Part shown: positions 8,576 to 18,090 of the stretch, piece by piece | Layout: every line of letters begins with the position of its first letter | How positions within the stretch are numbered: the stretch's first letter is position 1 | Source of the DNA: Amarolinea aalborgensis | GTDB taxonomy: Bacteria > Chloroflexota > Anaerolineae > SSC4 > Amarolineaceae | Direction: 5' to 3' | Assembly (NCBI RefSeq): GCF_900491745.1 | Contig: NZ_UETR01000012.1 | Coordinates: forward strand, 74,678 to 138,677 | Length of the DNA stretch: 64,000 nt | Program-made: the position numbers and the translations under genes | Notes under the pieces: model-generated | Told to the model about the DNA's origin: nothing | What the model saw: the letters and a program-made list of their open reading frames with translations, nothing else | Database searches by the model: none

Positions 8576-10372
8576 GTGCTTGCGGAATTAACGATCCGTG
8601 ACTTTGCCATTATTGATCAGCTTCATTTGACCTTCGGCGCTGGTTTTAATGTGCTCACCGGTGAGACGGGCGCCGGCAAATCTATCATCATTGACGCCAT
8701 CGGCTTGCTGTTGGGCGATCGCGCGTCGCCAGACATGATACGCGCCGGCCAGGAGAAGGCCCTCGTGGAAGGGATTTTCATGCTTTCCCCAGGCCTGGCC
8801 GCCATTCTTGACCCTTTGCTGCGCGAGAATGGGCTGGAAACCGATGGGCAGGAGTTGAGCCTGGCGCGCGAGATCCGCCGCGGCGGCCGCAGCATCAGCC
8901 GCATCAACGGCTCCGCGGTCAACACGGCGCTGTTATCTGAAATTGGCGCCGCGTTGGTAGATGTGCACGGCCAAAGCGAGCATCTGTCACTGATGAACGT
9001 CAAACGCCACGTCGGTTTGCTTGACCGTTATGTCAATTTAGAGGATTTGCGCACCACCATGGCGCGCCTGGTGCGCCAGCTGGGCACGGTGCGCCGTGAG
9101 TTGATCGCCTTGCAGCGCGATGAACGCGAGTTGGCGCGGCGCGTTGATCTGCTCACCTACCAGGTGAACGAAATTGGCGCGGCGCGGCTGGCGACGGGCG
9201 AGGACAAGGCCCTGGAAATGGAGTTGAAACGCCTGTCCAACGCCGAGCAGTTGATGAAGTTGACCGAACAAGTCATTGCTGCCCTAGAAGAAGGCGGCGA
9301 CGAGCAGCCGGCCGCCGTGGACATGCTGGGCCATGCCAGCCATGCCTTGGGGCGCCTGATTCGGATTGACCCAACCCTGGAAGACTTGCAGCGCCAACTG
9401 GACGACCTGACTGAGCAGATCGTGGACATCGGCCGCGAAGTACGCCACTATGGCGATGGCATCGAATTCAATCCAGAGCGCTTGCAGCAGGCAGAGGAAC
9501 GCCTGTCGTTGATTTACAATCTGAAACGAAAGTACGGCGATTCCATTGCCGACATTGTTACCTTTGGCGAGCGCGCCCAGGCTGAATTGGACAGCATCAC
9601 CCACGCCGGCGAACGCATCGAGGAATTGGGCAAGGAAGAAAAGCGCCTGCTGTACGAAATCGGCGCGCTGGGGGTCCAGATGTCGCACGCGCGGCGGGCC
9701 GCGGGTGAACGGCTGGCGCGCGCCATTGAACACGAACTGGCTGACCTGCGCATGGCGCGCGCCAATTTTGCCGTGGACATTCAATGGCAGGAGAGCGCCG
9801 ACGGCGCATTTGTGCCGGCCAGCGCCTTTCCCGGCGCGGCGGCCGCAGGCGCGGACGAATCAGCCATCCAGCGCCGTGTCAGCTTCGACAGCACCGGCCT
9901 CGATCGCGTGGAATTCCTGGTGTCGGCCAACCCTGGCGAGCCGCTGCGGCCCCTGGCGCGGGTGGCGTCGGGCGGCGAAACCTCGCGCCTGATGTTGGCG
10001 CTCAAGACAGTGCTCAGCCACGCCGATGAGACGCCCACGCTCATCTTCGACGAGATTGATGTAGGCATCGGCGGCCGCGTCGGCGCCATCGTCGGCCAGA
10101 AGCTGTGGAGCCTGAACAGCAACCACCAGGTGCTCTGCATCACGCACCTGCCGCAATTGGCTGCCTTTGGCGACACCCATTTCAGCGTTTCAAAGGATAC
10201 GCACAACGGACGCACCATTACCGATGTCCGCTCATTGTCCCGCCCTGCGCGCGTCGAAGAGCTGGCGCAGATGCTGGGCACACCCACCTCCGTCGGGCGT
10301 GAGAGCGCGGAGGCTCTGCTGGCAGAAACCGAACGACTCAAGACCGTGCCAAGCAGCGAAACCGGGCCCTGA
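8576..10372 (+). CDS. recN: DNA repair protein RecN
   Basis: A 598-residue SMC-like ATPase. It starts at GTG (MLAELTIRDFAIIDQLHL) and carries Walker A GETGAGKS at residues 29-36. Two long coiled-coil halves flank a central region; the ABC signature LARVASGGETSRLMLAL and Walker B TLIFDEIDVGIGGR are near the C-terminus. RecN is recruited to double-strand breaks and promotes cohesion and pairing by RecA. Length and motif order are normal. An AGAGGAGC sequence is present about 8-15 nt upstream of the GTG. It is preceded by a divergent promoter region shared with hicAB. Confidence 0.95.
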   Translation: MLAELTIRDFAIIDQLHLTFGAGFNVLTGETGAGKSIIIDAIGLLLGDRASPDMIRAGQEKALVEGIFMLSPGLAAILDPLLRENGLETDGQELSLAREIRRGGRSISRINGSAVNTALLSEIGAALVDVHGQSEHLSLMNVKRHVGLLDRYVNLEDLRTTMARLVRQLGTVRRELIALQRDERELARRVDLLTYQVNEIGAARLATGEDKALEMELKRLSNAEQLMKLTEQVIAALEEGGDEQPAAVDMLGHASHALGRLIRIDPTLEDLQRQLDDLTEQIVDIGREVRHYGDGIEFNPERLQQAEERLSLIYNLKRKYGDSIADIVTFGERAQAELDSITHAGERIEELGKEEKRLLYEIGALGVQMSHARRAAGERLARAIEHELADLRMARANFAVDIQWQESADGAFVPASAFPGAAAAGADESAIQRRVSFDSTGLDRVEFLVSANPGEPLRPLARVASGGETSRLMLALKTVLSHADETPTLIFDEIDVGIGGRVGAIVGQKLWSLNSNHQVLCITHLPQLAAFGDTHFSVSKDTHNGRTITDVRSLSRPARVEELAQMLGTPTSVGRESAEALLAETERLKTVPSSETGP

Positions 10373-10473
10373 TCGTACGCCCACGACATGGCCTGCACGC
10401 AAGACCGGACAGAAAACAACACCATGTCGGCCGGGGGCAAGGGCTTCGGCCGCGCACGTCACAATAGGAAGTC

Positions 10474-11106
10474 ATGCAGATGACCATCACGACGCCAGCC
10501 ACTTCACCAGATCAGCTTCTCGAACCGGTGTGGGACATTGCGCTGCTGTTTCCGGCGCAAGGCGCCTGGACCGAGGCAGAATACATGGCGCTGGAAACGA
10601 ATCACCTGGTCGAGTTTTCAAACGGCCATCTAGAGGTGCTAAGTATGCCGACCCGCAGCCATCAACAGATTGTTCTCTTCCTGTATCGGCTCCTGTTTGA
10701 TTTTGTCGCAAGCCGCCGTCTTGGCACCCTCTTGATTGCGCCGTTTCGCGTGCGGCTCTGGCCCGGCAAATTTCGTGAACCGGATTTGATCTTTATGGCG
10801 ACTGCTCATCGGGCGCGTGAACACAATGATTACTTCGAAGGCGCTGACCTGGTGGTGGAGGTGGTCAGCGGGGAGCCTAGTGACCGGGAACGTGATGTGG
10901 TGACCAAGCGCGGGGAATACGCCCGTGCGGGGATTCAGGAGTATTGGCTGGTTGACCCACAGTTGGAAACAGTCACGGTTCTGACTCTGCGAGACGCCAC
11001 CTATGTCACCTACGGCATTTTCAAGCGCGGCGAATCTGCCCGTTCTCCGCTGCTGACCGGGTTCGCGGCCGCGGTGGATGCTATCCTGGACGCGGCCGCG
11101 GTTTAG
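10474..11106 (+). CDS. Uma2-family (DUF820) putative restriction endonuclease
   Basis: A 210-residue protein of the Uma2 group, which has a PD-(D/E)xK nuclease fold and is strongly expanded in Cyanobacteria and Chloroflexota. Visible motifs are the N-terminal TEAEYMAL, then HQQIVLFLYRLL, then the catalytic strand pair REPDLIFM and DLVVEVVS, and the late EYWLVDPQ. Acidic residues sit where the nuclease Asp and Glu are expected. The biological role of the family is not established. The start is supported by AGGAAG about 6 nt before the ATG. It is 101 bp after recN and convergent with the next gene. Confidence 0.85.
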   Translation: MQMTITTPATSPDQLLEPVWDIALLFPAQGAWTEAEYMALETNHLVEFSNGHLEVLSMPTRSHQQIVLFLYRLLFDFVASRRLGTLLIAPFRVRLWPGKFREPDLIFMATAHRAREHNDYFEGADLVVEVVSGEPSDRERDVVTKRGEYARAGIQEYWLVDPQLETVTVLTLRDATYVTYGIFKRGESARSPLLTGFAAAVDAILDAAAV

Positions 11107-11126
11107 AGGCATCTGTCCATCGCGTG

Positions 11127-12038
11127 CTATCCGCCAACTTCAAGCCCACATGCCGCGGTTGCCATCCCGGCCGCTTGCCAGGCATGCGCCAGGTTGGCCG
11201 TGCTGTGGGCGCGCCCCACGCGGCCGTCCGGGCTGAGGCAAATGACGCCGGCCAGTCCGTTCAATTTCCTCTGCAGGCCGCTGATCGCAGCTTCGGCCGC
11301 GGCCTGGGGATCGCCCAGGCGTGCGATCAAATCAACGGTCACGCGCGCCAGGGTCGTGCGCATGATGTGCTCGCCCCATCCTGTGCAGACGGCCGCGCCC
11401 AGGGTATTGTCGGCATAATAGCCGCAGCCGGGCAGGGCCGAATCGCCTACGCGGCCGGGCAGTTTGAACGATGTGCCGCCGGTGGAATTGCCTGCGGCCA
11501 ACAGCCCTGCGGCGTCAAGCGCCACGGCGCCAACTGTGTCGGCCGCCGCACAGCCGAATTCGGCCTGGCGGTCAAGGCCCTGGGCATGGTGCTGGCGCCA
11601 GTTGGCGAGTTCACGCGGCACAATCAGATCGGCGGGCGAGCAGGTGGGGAAACCAATGCGGCGGGCAAAGGCGTCCGCGCCGGCCCCAGCCAGGAGAACG
11701 TGCTCTGTCTGTGTCAACACCGCGCGCGCCAGACTGATTGGATTGGATACCGTGCGCACAGCCACCACGCTGCCCGCCCGTAAATCACCGCCTTCCATCA
11801 AGCCGGCATCCAGTTCCACGTCTCCGGCCAGGTTGAGGACGGAGCCGCGCCCGGCGTCGAAGGTCGGATCGTCTTCGAGCAACCGGATGGCCGCCTCCAC
11901 GGCATCCAGCGCGCTGCCGCCGCGGCTCAGAATTTGCCAGCCGCGCGCATGAGCAGCCTGGCAACCGGCCAGATGCGCGGCTTGCTGCTCAGGTGGAATT
12001 TGCCACGCGCCTCCGTGCACGATGAGAGCAATTGGCAT
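11127..12038 (-). CDS. Isoaspartyl peptidase / L-asparaginase (Ntn hydrolase)
   Basis: A 303-residue plant-type asparaginase. I start it at the ATG at 12038 (MPIALIVHGGAWQIP), with AGGAC about 8 nt upstream, rather than 30 nt earlier. The nucleophile is the Thr in ADTVGAVALDAAG, which becomes the N-terminus of the beta subunit after self-cleavage; upstream are GGSALDAVEAAI and DAGRGSVLN and downstream GNSTGGTSFK and GDSALPGCG, all family signatures. The product should hydrolyse isoaspartyl dipeptides and L-asparagine in the cytoplasm; no signal peptide is seen. Confidence 0.9.
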   Translation of the reverse strand: MPIALIVHGGAWQIPPEQQAAHLAGCQAAHARGWQILSRGGSALDAVEAAIRLLEDDPTFDAGRGSVLNLAGDVELDAGLMEGGDLRAGSVVAVRTVSNPISLARAVLTQTEHVLLAGAGADAFARRIGFPTCSPADLIVPRELANWRQHHAQGLDRQAEFGCAAADTVGAVALDAAGLLAAGNSTGGTSFKLPGRVGDSALPGCGYYADNTLGAAVCTGWGEHIMRTTLARVTVDLIARLGDPQAAAEAAISGLQRKLNGLAGVICLSPDGRVGRAHSTANLAHAWQAAGMATAACGLEVGG

Positions 12039-12132
12039 TGGAAATGTCCTCACGATGGGATTTGACAACCTGGATTAGGATAACATACGACGTCGCGAGA
12101 GTCAAGCAATCGGCTTTTTTCCCCACGCGTGG

Positions 12133-12138
12133 TATACT
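12133..12138 (+). promoter_or_regulatory. -10 element very close to the NYN gene start
   Basis: TATACT ends 8 nt before the ATG at 12147, so a transcript from here would be leaderless or nearly so. No convincing -35 is present 17 bp upstream. Confidence 0.35.
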
Positions 12139-12146
12139 ACGGCATC

Positions 12147-13058
12147 ATGTCCCTGCTGATTGACGGTCACAATTTGATCGGCGTCTTGCCCTCGATCGAG
12201 TTAGGGGATCGAGACGACGAAGGCCAGCTGCTTGTGCGTCTGCGCGCGTATCACGGTTTCACGGGCAAGGCGATGATCGTTTTCTTTGACTCTGGCGACG
12301 CGCCAGGCCGCGCCGATTATCGGTCTACGCCGGGGGTGCAGGTGCGTTTTGCGCAGCGCCCACAAACGGCCGACGATTTGATCGTGGCCTTTCTGCGCAA
12401 AAGCGCGCAGCCCGGCCAGTATGCGGTGATCACGAACGACCGTGAGTTGGCGGGACGCGCGCGGCAGTTGGGCGCCAGCATCATCAGCGCACACGACTTT
12501 GCCGCCAAGATGACATCGGCAGGACAGCCTGCCGTCGCCGCAACGGGCGATCCAACGCCTGACCCGCGCGATCCGGTCTTTGCCGATCTCTTCGCCGGCT
12601 TCCTGGCGGCGGAAAAGGACGCGGCCCGCTTCAGCGGCCAGCCGGCGCACGGGTTTGAGTGGTGGCAGGAGCAGCTCTACGGCGAGGACGTGACGCTGGC
12701 CGAAAATGCAGTTCACTGGCTGCGCCGCTTTGCGCAGCGGTCGCGCGCCTTACCTGTCTTGCTGGATGCCTTGACGCACGAGGTTGCACGCGTGCGGGCC
12801 GCCGCGGCGTTGGCCCTTGGGCAGATGGATGCGCCGGCCGCGGTTGAACCCCTGGCTGCTTGTTTGCGCCAGGATACGTCTTCCCTGGTGCGCGAGGCCG
12901 CGGCGCAGGCTTTAGGGCAATTATCCACGCCGGCCGCCTTGACCGCGCTGCAGGCGGCATTGACTGATCCCAAGCGCAATGTGCGCAAAACGGCCGCGGC
13001 TATCCTGGCAAAACCGACCACGAACAGCAAGCCGCGCAAATCCAATACCACTCAATGA
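12147..13058 (+). CDS. NYN-domain (YacP-like) nuclease with C-terminal HEAT repeats
   Basis: A 303-residue protein. The N-terminal ~130 residues form a NYN/PIN-like domain with acidic residues in the expected places: LLIDGHNLIG, IVFFDSGDAPG, TADDLIVAFL and VITNDREL. YacP-type relatives are ribosome-associated RNases. The C-terminal ~110 residues contain at least three HEAT/PBS-lyase-type helical repeats (VARVRAAAALALGQM, SSLVREAAAQALGQL, KRNVRKTAAAILA). A NYN nuclease fused to HEAT repeats is not the usual YacP layout, and the repeats may bind a protein or RNA partner. pepF starts 13 nt downstream on the same strand. Confidence 0.75.
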   Translation: MSLLIDGHNLIGVLPSIELGDRDDEGQLLVRLRAYHGFTGKAMIVFFDSGDAPGRADYRSTPGVQVRFAQRPQTADDLIVAFLRKSAQPGQYAVITNDRELAGRARQLGASIISAHDFAAKMTSAGQPAVAATGDPTPDPRDPVFADLFAGFLAAEKDAARFSGQPAHGFEWWQEQLYGEDVTLAENAVHWLRRFAQRSRALPVLLDALTHEVARVRAAAALALGQMDAPAAVEPLAACLRQDTSSLVREAAAQALGQLSTPAALTALQAALTDPKRNVRKTAAAILAKPTTNSKPRKSNTTQ

Positions 13059-13071
13059 GGAGATCTTCACT

Positions 13072-14877
13072 GTGACAGAAGCAACAGCCCCGCCGCGCGC
13101 CGAGATTCCACTGTCCTACCAGTGGAATGCGGTCAGTCTTTTTGCATCCTGGGAATCCTGGGATGCTGCGTTGCGCCAGGTCCAGACCGAACTGGACACT
13201 GTGCGCGCCTTCCAAGGCCGCCTGCAGGAGGGGCCGGCTACGCTGCTGGCTGCCTTTGCCGCTATCGAGCAGATCATGCGCCAGGTGGGACGGTTGTACA
13301 CCTACGCCAGCATGGCCCATTTTGTGGATATGACCGATCGTACGGCCAGCGCGGCCTTCAGCCAGGTGCTTGGCCTCGTTGGGCAAGCGCGCGCCGCGGT
13401 CTCTTTTGCCGACCCCGAACTGCTCGAGCTGGGCGCTGGCGTCCTCGCGGTTTGGCAGGAGGCCGAACCAGACTTGGCGGTTTATGCCCACTATTTCCAT
13501 AATCTGTTCCGCAAGCAGGCCCATGTCCGTTCGGCCGAAGTCGAGGAACTGCTGGGCATGCTGGCTGAACCGTTTGCCGGCGCAGAGACAACTGCAGATC
13601 ACCTGCGTAATACCGAGCTGAAGCTGACCCCGGCGGTTGCCGCGGACGGCAGTCAGGTGACGGTGACGCTTAGCAATCTCGGCGATTTGCTCACCGGTCC
13701 TGACCGCCAGCTGCGGCGCACGGCCTGGGAGAGTCAGGCCGACGGTCTGTTGACTGTCAAGAATACCCTGGCGGCTGCGCTGGAAACGTCGGTCAAGCAG
13801 AATGTGTTCGACATGCGCGCGCGACGGCACGCCTCCACCCTCGAAGCCTCCCTGTTCAACATCAATGTGCCGCCCGCCGTGTTCCACAACCTGATCGCTA
13901 CCTTCCGCCGCCATCTACCCACCTGGCACCGCTACTGGGCCGTGCGTCGCCGCGCACTGGGCGTTGAAACCCTGCATCCATACGACATTTGGGCGCCGCT
14001 AACCAACCAGAAAACCCAGATTCGCTACGAGCAGGCGGTGGACATCATTGCGTCTGCGCTGCGGCCTTTGGGCGACGATTATGTAGACATCCTCCGCCGG
14101 GGCGCGCTGGAAGATGGTTGGATAGATGTGCTGCCGAATGTGGGCAAGGTCGCCGGCGCTTTCTCGACCGGCTCGCCGGGGACGCATCCCTTCATCCTCA
14201 TGAGCTACCATGACGATCTGTTCAGCCTGAGCACGCTGGCGCACGAACTGGGGCATTCGATGCACTCTTACCTGACCTGGCAGCACCAGCCTTATGTCTA
14301 CGCCGATTACTCGTTGTTTGTGGCCGAAGTAGCTTCCAATTTCCACCAGGCCATGATGCGCGGCTATCTCCTGGCGCAGCCTAACGAAACAGCCTTCCAG
14401 ATTGCTGTCATCGAAGAAGGCATGTCTAACTTCTACCGCTACTTCTTCATCATGCCGATGTTGGCGCAGTTTGAATTGGCTGTGCATCAGCGCGTCGAAC
14501 GCGGCCAGGGAACCACGGCCGATGACATGATCAATTTACTGGCCGATCTCTACGCTGAAGGATTTGGGGACCAGGTCGTGTTGGATCGTGAGCGGGTAGG
14601 AATGAACTGGGCGGCTTTTGGACACTTGTTTGCTGACTACTACGTGTATCAGTATGCCACCGGCATCTCTGCGGCTCACGCCCTCGCCGGACGGATTCTG
14701 CGCAGCGAGCCTGGCGCCGCTGGCGCTTATCGGCAGTTCTTGCAGGCAGGCAGTTCGGTTTACCCGTTGGATGCCCTTCGGTTGGCCGGCGTGGATATGA
14801 CCACACCGCAGGCTGTGGAGGATACCTTTGCCGTGCTGGCCGAACTGGTAGAGCGCCTGGACACACTGACAGCGTAA
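13072..14877 (+). CDS. pepF: Oligoendopeptidase F, M3 family
   Basis: A 601-residue metallopeptidase. The start is the GTG at 13072 with AGGAG 9-10 nt upstream; an ATG further up lies inside the previous gene. The zinc motif HELGH is at residues 391-395 with the M3 continuation SMHSY. The N-terminal helical domain (SYQWNAVSLFASWESWDAAL) is typical of PepF. Family members cleave 7-17-residue peptides in the cytoplasm. It probably shares a transcript with the NYN-HEAT gene, and an M20 peptidase follows 64 bp downstream, giving a small peptide-turnover group. Confidence 0.93.
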   Translation: MTEATAPPRAEIPLSYQWNAVSLFASWESWDAALRQVQTELDTVRAFQGRLQEGPATLLAAFAAIEQIMRQVGRLYTYASMAHFVDMTDRTASAAFSQVLGLVGQARAAVSFADPELLELGAGVLAVWQEAEPDLAVYAHYFHNLFRKQAHVRSAEVEELLGMLAEPFAGAETTADHLRNTELKLTPAVAADGSQVTVTLSNLGDLLTGPDRQLRRTAWESQADGLLTVKNTLAAALETSVKQNVFDMRARRHASTLEASLFNINVPPAVFHNLIATFRRHLPTWHRYWAVRRRALGVETLHPYDIWAPLTNQKTQIRYEQAVDIIASALRPLGDDYVDILRRGALEDGWIDVLPNVGKVAGAFSTGSPGTHPFILMSYHDDLFSLSTLAHELGHSMHSYLTWQHQPYVYADYSLFVAEVASNFHQAMMRGYLLAQPNETAFQIAVIEEGMSNFYRYFFIMPMLAQFELAVHQRVERGQGTTADDMINLLADLYAEGFGDQVVLDRERVGMNWAAFGHLFADYYVYQYATGISAAHALAGRILRSEPGAAGAYRQFLQAGSSVYPLDALRLAGVDMTTPQAVEDTFAVLAELVERLDTLTA

Positions 14878-14941
14878 CCCTGTCCGCCCAACAAATCGGA
14901 CACGTGCAATATGAAATTGTATTCTCAACGAGGGAACCACC

Positions 14942-16318
14942 ATGACTGACGCACGCCGCACGGCGCTGGCCTTTGCCGAGGCCCAGCGCGCGCGCTTCTT
15001 GACCGAGTATCAGGATTTCTTGCGTATCCCCTCCATTTCGACTGATCCTGCGCACGCGACCGACATCCAGGCCGCGGCCGCCTGGGTCGCCAACCACCTG
15101 CGCACGATTGGCATCAGCCACGTGGAAATCATACCGACAACGCGCCATCCGGTCGTCTTTGGCGAATGGTCAGGCGCGGGGCCAGCCGCACGTACGGTGC
15201 TGATTTATGGGCATTACGACGTACAGCCGGCCGATCCGCTGGACCTGTGGACAAGCGACCCCTTCACGCCGACCCTCGTAGGCGACTACGTCCATGCGCG
15301 CGGCGCCTCTGACATGAAAGGGCAGGTGACCGCGGTCTTGAACGGCATCGAGTCCGCGCTGCACGCCGGCGGGCTGCCGGTCAATCTCAAATTCCTCATC
15401 GAGGGCGAAGAGGAGATCGGCTCACCCAGCATGGCTGACTTCATCTCCAATCACCGCGACCTTCTTGCCAGCGACTTCTCGCTCAACGCAGATGCTGGCG
15501 GCCTGGTGGAAGGAATTCCAGCCATTGGCTACGCCTTGCGCGGCCTCACCTACTACGATCTGACCGTCTACGGCCCTGAACGCGACCTGCATTCGGGCGG
15601 CTACGGCGGCGTGATCCACAACCCCGCGCAGGTGCTGTGCGATCTGGTGGCCGGCATGCACGATGCCAGCGGCCGCGTCACCTTGCCGGGATTCTATGAC
15701 CGCGTGCGTCCCCTGAGCGAGGAAGAACGCGCCGAGTTGGCGCGCTTGCCCTTTGGCGACGAACATTTTCGCCAGCAGGCCGGCGTCGCTGAGTTGTGGG
15801 GTGAAGCTGGTTTCTCAGCCGTTGAGCGGATTGGCGCCCGGCCCACATTGGAGGTCAACGGCCTCCTGTCGGGCTTCACCGATGAAGGATCCAAGACCGT
15901 GCTGCCCGCCAAGGCCATGGCCAAAATCTCCATGCGCCTGGTGCCCGACCAAGACCCGCGCGAGGTGCGCAGCCAGTTCCTCAGCTACCTGGCGGCCCAT
16001 GCGCCAGCGACGGTGCGCTGGGAAGCGAAAGAACTCAACGCGGCCTCAGCGGTCATCACCGAGCGATCAACGGCCGAGGTGCAGGCGCTGCAGGCTGCGC
16101 TGCAAACGGTGTGGGGCGTGGCCCCCGTCTTCACCCGCGGCGGCGGCAGCGTGCCTATCGTGGCAGACCTCAAGCAGATCTTGGGCATTGATTCGGTGCT
16201 GACCGGTTTCAGCCAACCCGGCGACCGCATTCACTCTCCCAACGAACGCCAGCACCTTCCCAACTGGTCACGCGGCACGGACGCGATTATTCACTTCTTG
16301 TACAATTTGCTCCAATAA
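14942..16318 (+). CDS. M20-family dipeptidase (CNDP2/DapE-like)
   Basis: A 458-residue zinc peptidase. Metal-site motifs are visible: YGHYDVQP (first His and the Asp after it), ARGASDMKG with the bridging Asp, EGEEEIGSPS with the catalytic Glu pair, and NADAGG. The dimerisation (lid) domain follows, beginning near RGLTYYDLTVYG, and the C-terminal His is in GDRIHSPNER. The arrangement is that of bacterial M20 dipeptidases that act on dipeptides with broad specificity. The start has GAGGGA about 7 nt upstream. It lies downstream of pepF on the same strand and may finish the breakdown of short peptides. Confidence 0.9.
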   Translation: MTDARRTALAFAEAQRARFLTEYQDFLRIPSISTDPAHATDIQAAAAWVANHLRTIGISHVEIIPTTRHPVVFGEWSGAGPAARTVLIYGHYDVQPADPLDLWTSDPFTPTLVGDYVHARGASDMKGQVTAVLNGIESALHAGGLPVNLKFLIEGEEEIGSPSMADFISNHRDLLASDFSLNADAGGLVEGIPAIGYALRGLTYYDLTVYGPERDLHSGGYGGVIHNPAQVLCDLVAGMHDASGRVTLPGFYDRVRPLSEEERAELARLPFGDEHFRQQAGVAELWGEAGFSAVERIGARPTLEVNGLLSGFTDEGSKTVLPAKAMAKISMRLVPDQDPREVRSQFLSYLAAHAPATVRWEAKELNAASAVITERSTAEVQALQAALQTVWGVAPVFTRGGGSVPIVADLKQILGIDSVLTGFSQPGDRIHSPNERQHLPNWSRGTDAIIHFLYNLLQ

Positions 16319-16326
16319 AGGTTACT

Positions 16327-16762
16327 ATGCCTGCTCCAGACAGCATTCATGACGCAGTAAAGAACGCACTCGTGAAAGCCGGTTGGCTCATTACGCATGA
16401 TCCATATGTTGTCCAATTCGAAGAAATCACCTTGTTCGCCGATTTGGGAGCTGAGCGTGCCATGGCGGCTCAACTTGGCAGCCACAAGATCGTGGTTGAA
16501 GTCAAAAGCTTCGTTAGCCGATCGCCAATCCAAGATCTCAAACTTGCTCTTGGGCAATACGACCTTGTATCAGGGCTTCTTGGAACTCGTAGACCCCGAA
16601 CGAAAGCTGTTTTTGGCTGTTAGTCGCGGTGTCTACAATGGCTTGTTCAGCCAGAGAGCCATCCAAGTGATTGCCCAAAGATACAAACTACCTATCTTGG
16701 TTGTGGACGTAGAGTCTGAGGAGATTGTAGTATGGACAAAATCACCCACTACCGAAATCTGA
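16327..16762 (+). pseudogene. xisH: XisH-family excision controlling factor, frameshifted
   Basis: The first frame (MPAPDSIHDAVKNALVKAGW...) matches XisH through DLKLALGQYDL. At 16567 one extra G shifts the frame; dropping it gives a seamless continuation, YQGFLELVDPERKLFLAV, ending at a TGA at 16760-16762. The restored protein is ~145 residues, normal for XisH. XisH was named from the fdxN element of heterocystous cyanobacteria and has an endonuclease-like E-x-K core, here IVVEVKSF. As given, translation stops at codon 99 after 20 wrong residues. It may be a true lesion or a sequencing/assembly error. The end overlaps xisI by 31 nt, the usual xisHI coupling. Confidence 0.8.
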
Positions 16763-17073
16763 TCAGGAATCTACTTTCGCGCTATGCGGATGTAGTATCT
16801 CGACAAGCGAGGCCGGGCATGGAGACGGTGCTGCTGTTTGACGAGGAGCGGGACCAATACCTCTGGATGCAAACTGGCTGGCGAGATCAGCAGCGGGTAC
16901 ATGGGGTTACCCTCCACATTCGTTTGCGTGGAGATAAGATCTGGATCGAACAGGACTGGACTGAGGATGGGATTGCCACCGAACTCATGAAGGCCGGCGT
17001 TCCGCCAGAGGACATCGTCCTGGCCTTCCAGGAACCAGAAGTACGCGCATTGGGCGAATTTGCCGTCGCATGA
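16732..17073 (+). CDS. xisI: XisI-family protein (partner of XisH)
   Basis: A 113-residue XisI: MDKITHYRNLIRNLLSRYA at the start, the L-L-F-D-E-E-R-D-Q-Y-L-W segment, GWRDQQRVHGVTLHIRLRG and the late TEDGIATELMKAGVP. XisH/XisI pairs occur outside fdxN elements in many Cyanobacteria and Chloroflexota with no excision function shown, and their behaviour in genomes is like that of toxin-antitoxin or defence pairs. This copy is intact while its xisH is frameshifted. No recombinase gene is nearby. Confidence 0.88.
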   Translation: MDKITHYRNLIRNLLSRYADVVSRQARPGMETVLLFDEERDQYLWMQTGWRDQQRVHGVTLHIRLRGDKIWIEQDWTEDGIATELMKAGVPPEDIVLAFQEPEVRALGEFAVA

Positions 17074-17134
17074 AGCATCAGGCTAAGCAGCAAAGGGCGA
17101 GGACTCTGGGCGTCCCATCGCCCTGACTAAAAAC

Positions 17135-18082
17135 ATGTCACACGCGCGCTACACGGCCTCCGCGCCGGGCAAAATTATCTTGATGGGCGAACATGCCGTG
17201 GTGTACGGGCGGCCGGCGATGGCGGCGCCCGTCTTTCAGGTGCAGGCCACGGCCACGCTGACCGTGGAAGACGACGCGGCCGAGCTGTGGATTGATGCCG
17301 CCGACCTGAACCAACGCTTCGCCTTGTCCACCGCGCCGCCTGCTGATCCCCTGGCGCTGGCGCTGCGCCTGACTTTGGCCTCTGTGCAGCGCCCCGCGCC
17401 CGGCGGCGAGGTGCGCGTACGTTCAACCATTCCCGTGGCTGGCGGCATGGGCAGCGGCGCAGCGGTTTCGACCGCGATCGTCCGGGCCGTGGCCGCCTGG
17501 GCTGGGCAGGCATTGCCCCCAGCGGCTGTGTCAGCCCTGGTCTACGAGGTGGAATGCCTGCACCACGGCACACCAAGCGGCATTGATAACACCGTCATTG
17601 CCTACGCCCAACCTGTGTGGTTTGTCAAAGGGCAGCCGCCGCAGCCCTTTGACATTCCGCACCCTTTCTGGCTCGTGATTGCCAGCACCGGCATTGCCAG
17701 CCCGACGCGCGAGACCGTGGGCGATGTGCGCGGCCAATGGCAGGCCGATCCAACGCGCTTCGAAGGCTTGTTCGATCAGGTGGCCGGCCTGGTCAACGCC
17801 GGGCGCGCAGCCATGCTGGCCGGGGATTGGTTCCACCTGGGGGCACTGATGACCGCCAATCATGCTGTCTTGGGCCAAATGGGGGTCTCCGCGCCGATTC
17901 TTGATCGCCTGGTGGCCGCCGCCAACGCTGCCGGCGCATTTGGCGCCAAGCTCAGCGGCGGCGGTCGCGGCGGCAATGTCATCGCCCTGGTAGATTCCAT
18001 CGCGGCGGCCGCGGTGGAGCAGGCTGTGCACGACGCCGGCGCAGCGGCAGTCATCATTACGCCCATTGGCGTCAATACCTGA
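17135..18082 (+). CDS. mvk: Mevalonate kinase (GHMP family)
   Basis: A 315-residue GHMP kinase. The N-terminus YTASAPGKIILMGEHAVVYG is the diagnostic mevalonate kinase motif. The ATP-binding loop is PVAGGMGSGAAVS, and KLSGGGRGGNVIAL is the C-terminal GHMP motif 3. It phosphorylates mevalonate to mevalonate-5-phosphate for isoprenoid synthesis. Mevalonate pathways occur in Chloroflexota, in variants that share steps with archaea. A UbiD-type decarboxylase starts 8 nt after its stop, which bears on which variant is used here. Confidence 0.9.
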   Translation: MSHARYTASAPGKIILMGEHAVVYGRPAMAAPVFQVQATATLTVEDDAAELWIDAADLNQRFALSTAPPADPLALALRLTLASVQRPAPGGEVRVRSTIPVAGGMGSGAAVSTAIVRAVAAWAGQALPPAAVSALVYEVECLHHGTPSGIDNTVIAYAQPVWFVKGQPPQPFDIPHPFWLVIASTGIASPTRETVGDVRGQWQADPTRFEGLFDQVAGLVNAGRAAMLAGDWFHLGALMTANHAVLGQMGVSAPILDRLVAAANAAGAFGAKLSGGGRGGNVIALVDSIAAAAVEQAVHDAGAAAVIITPIGVNT

Positions 18083-18090
18083 AAGCATCT

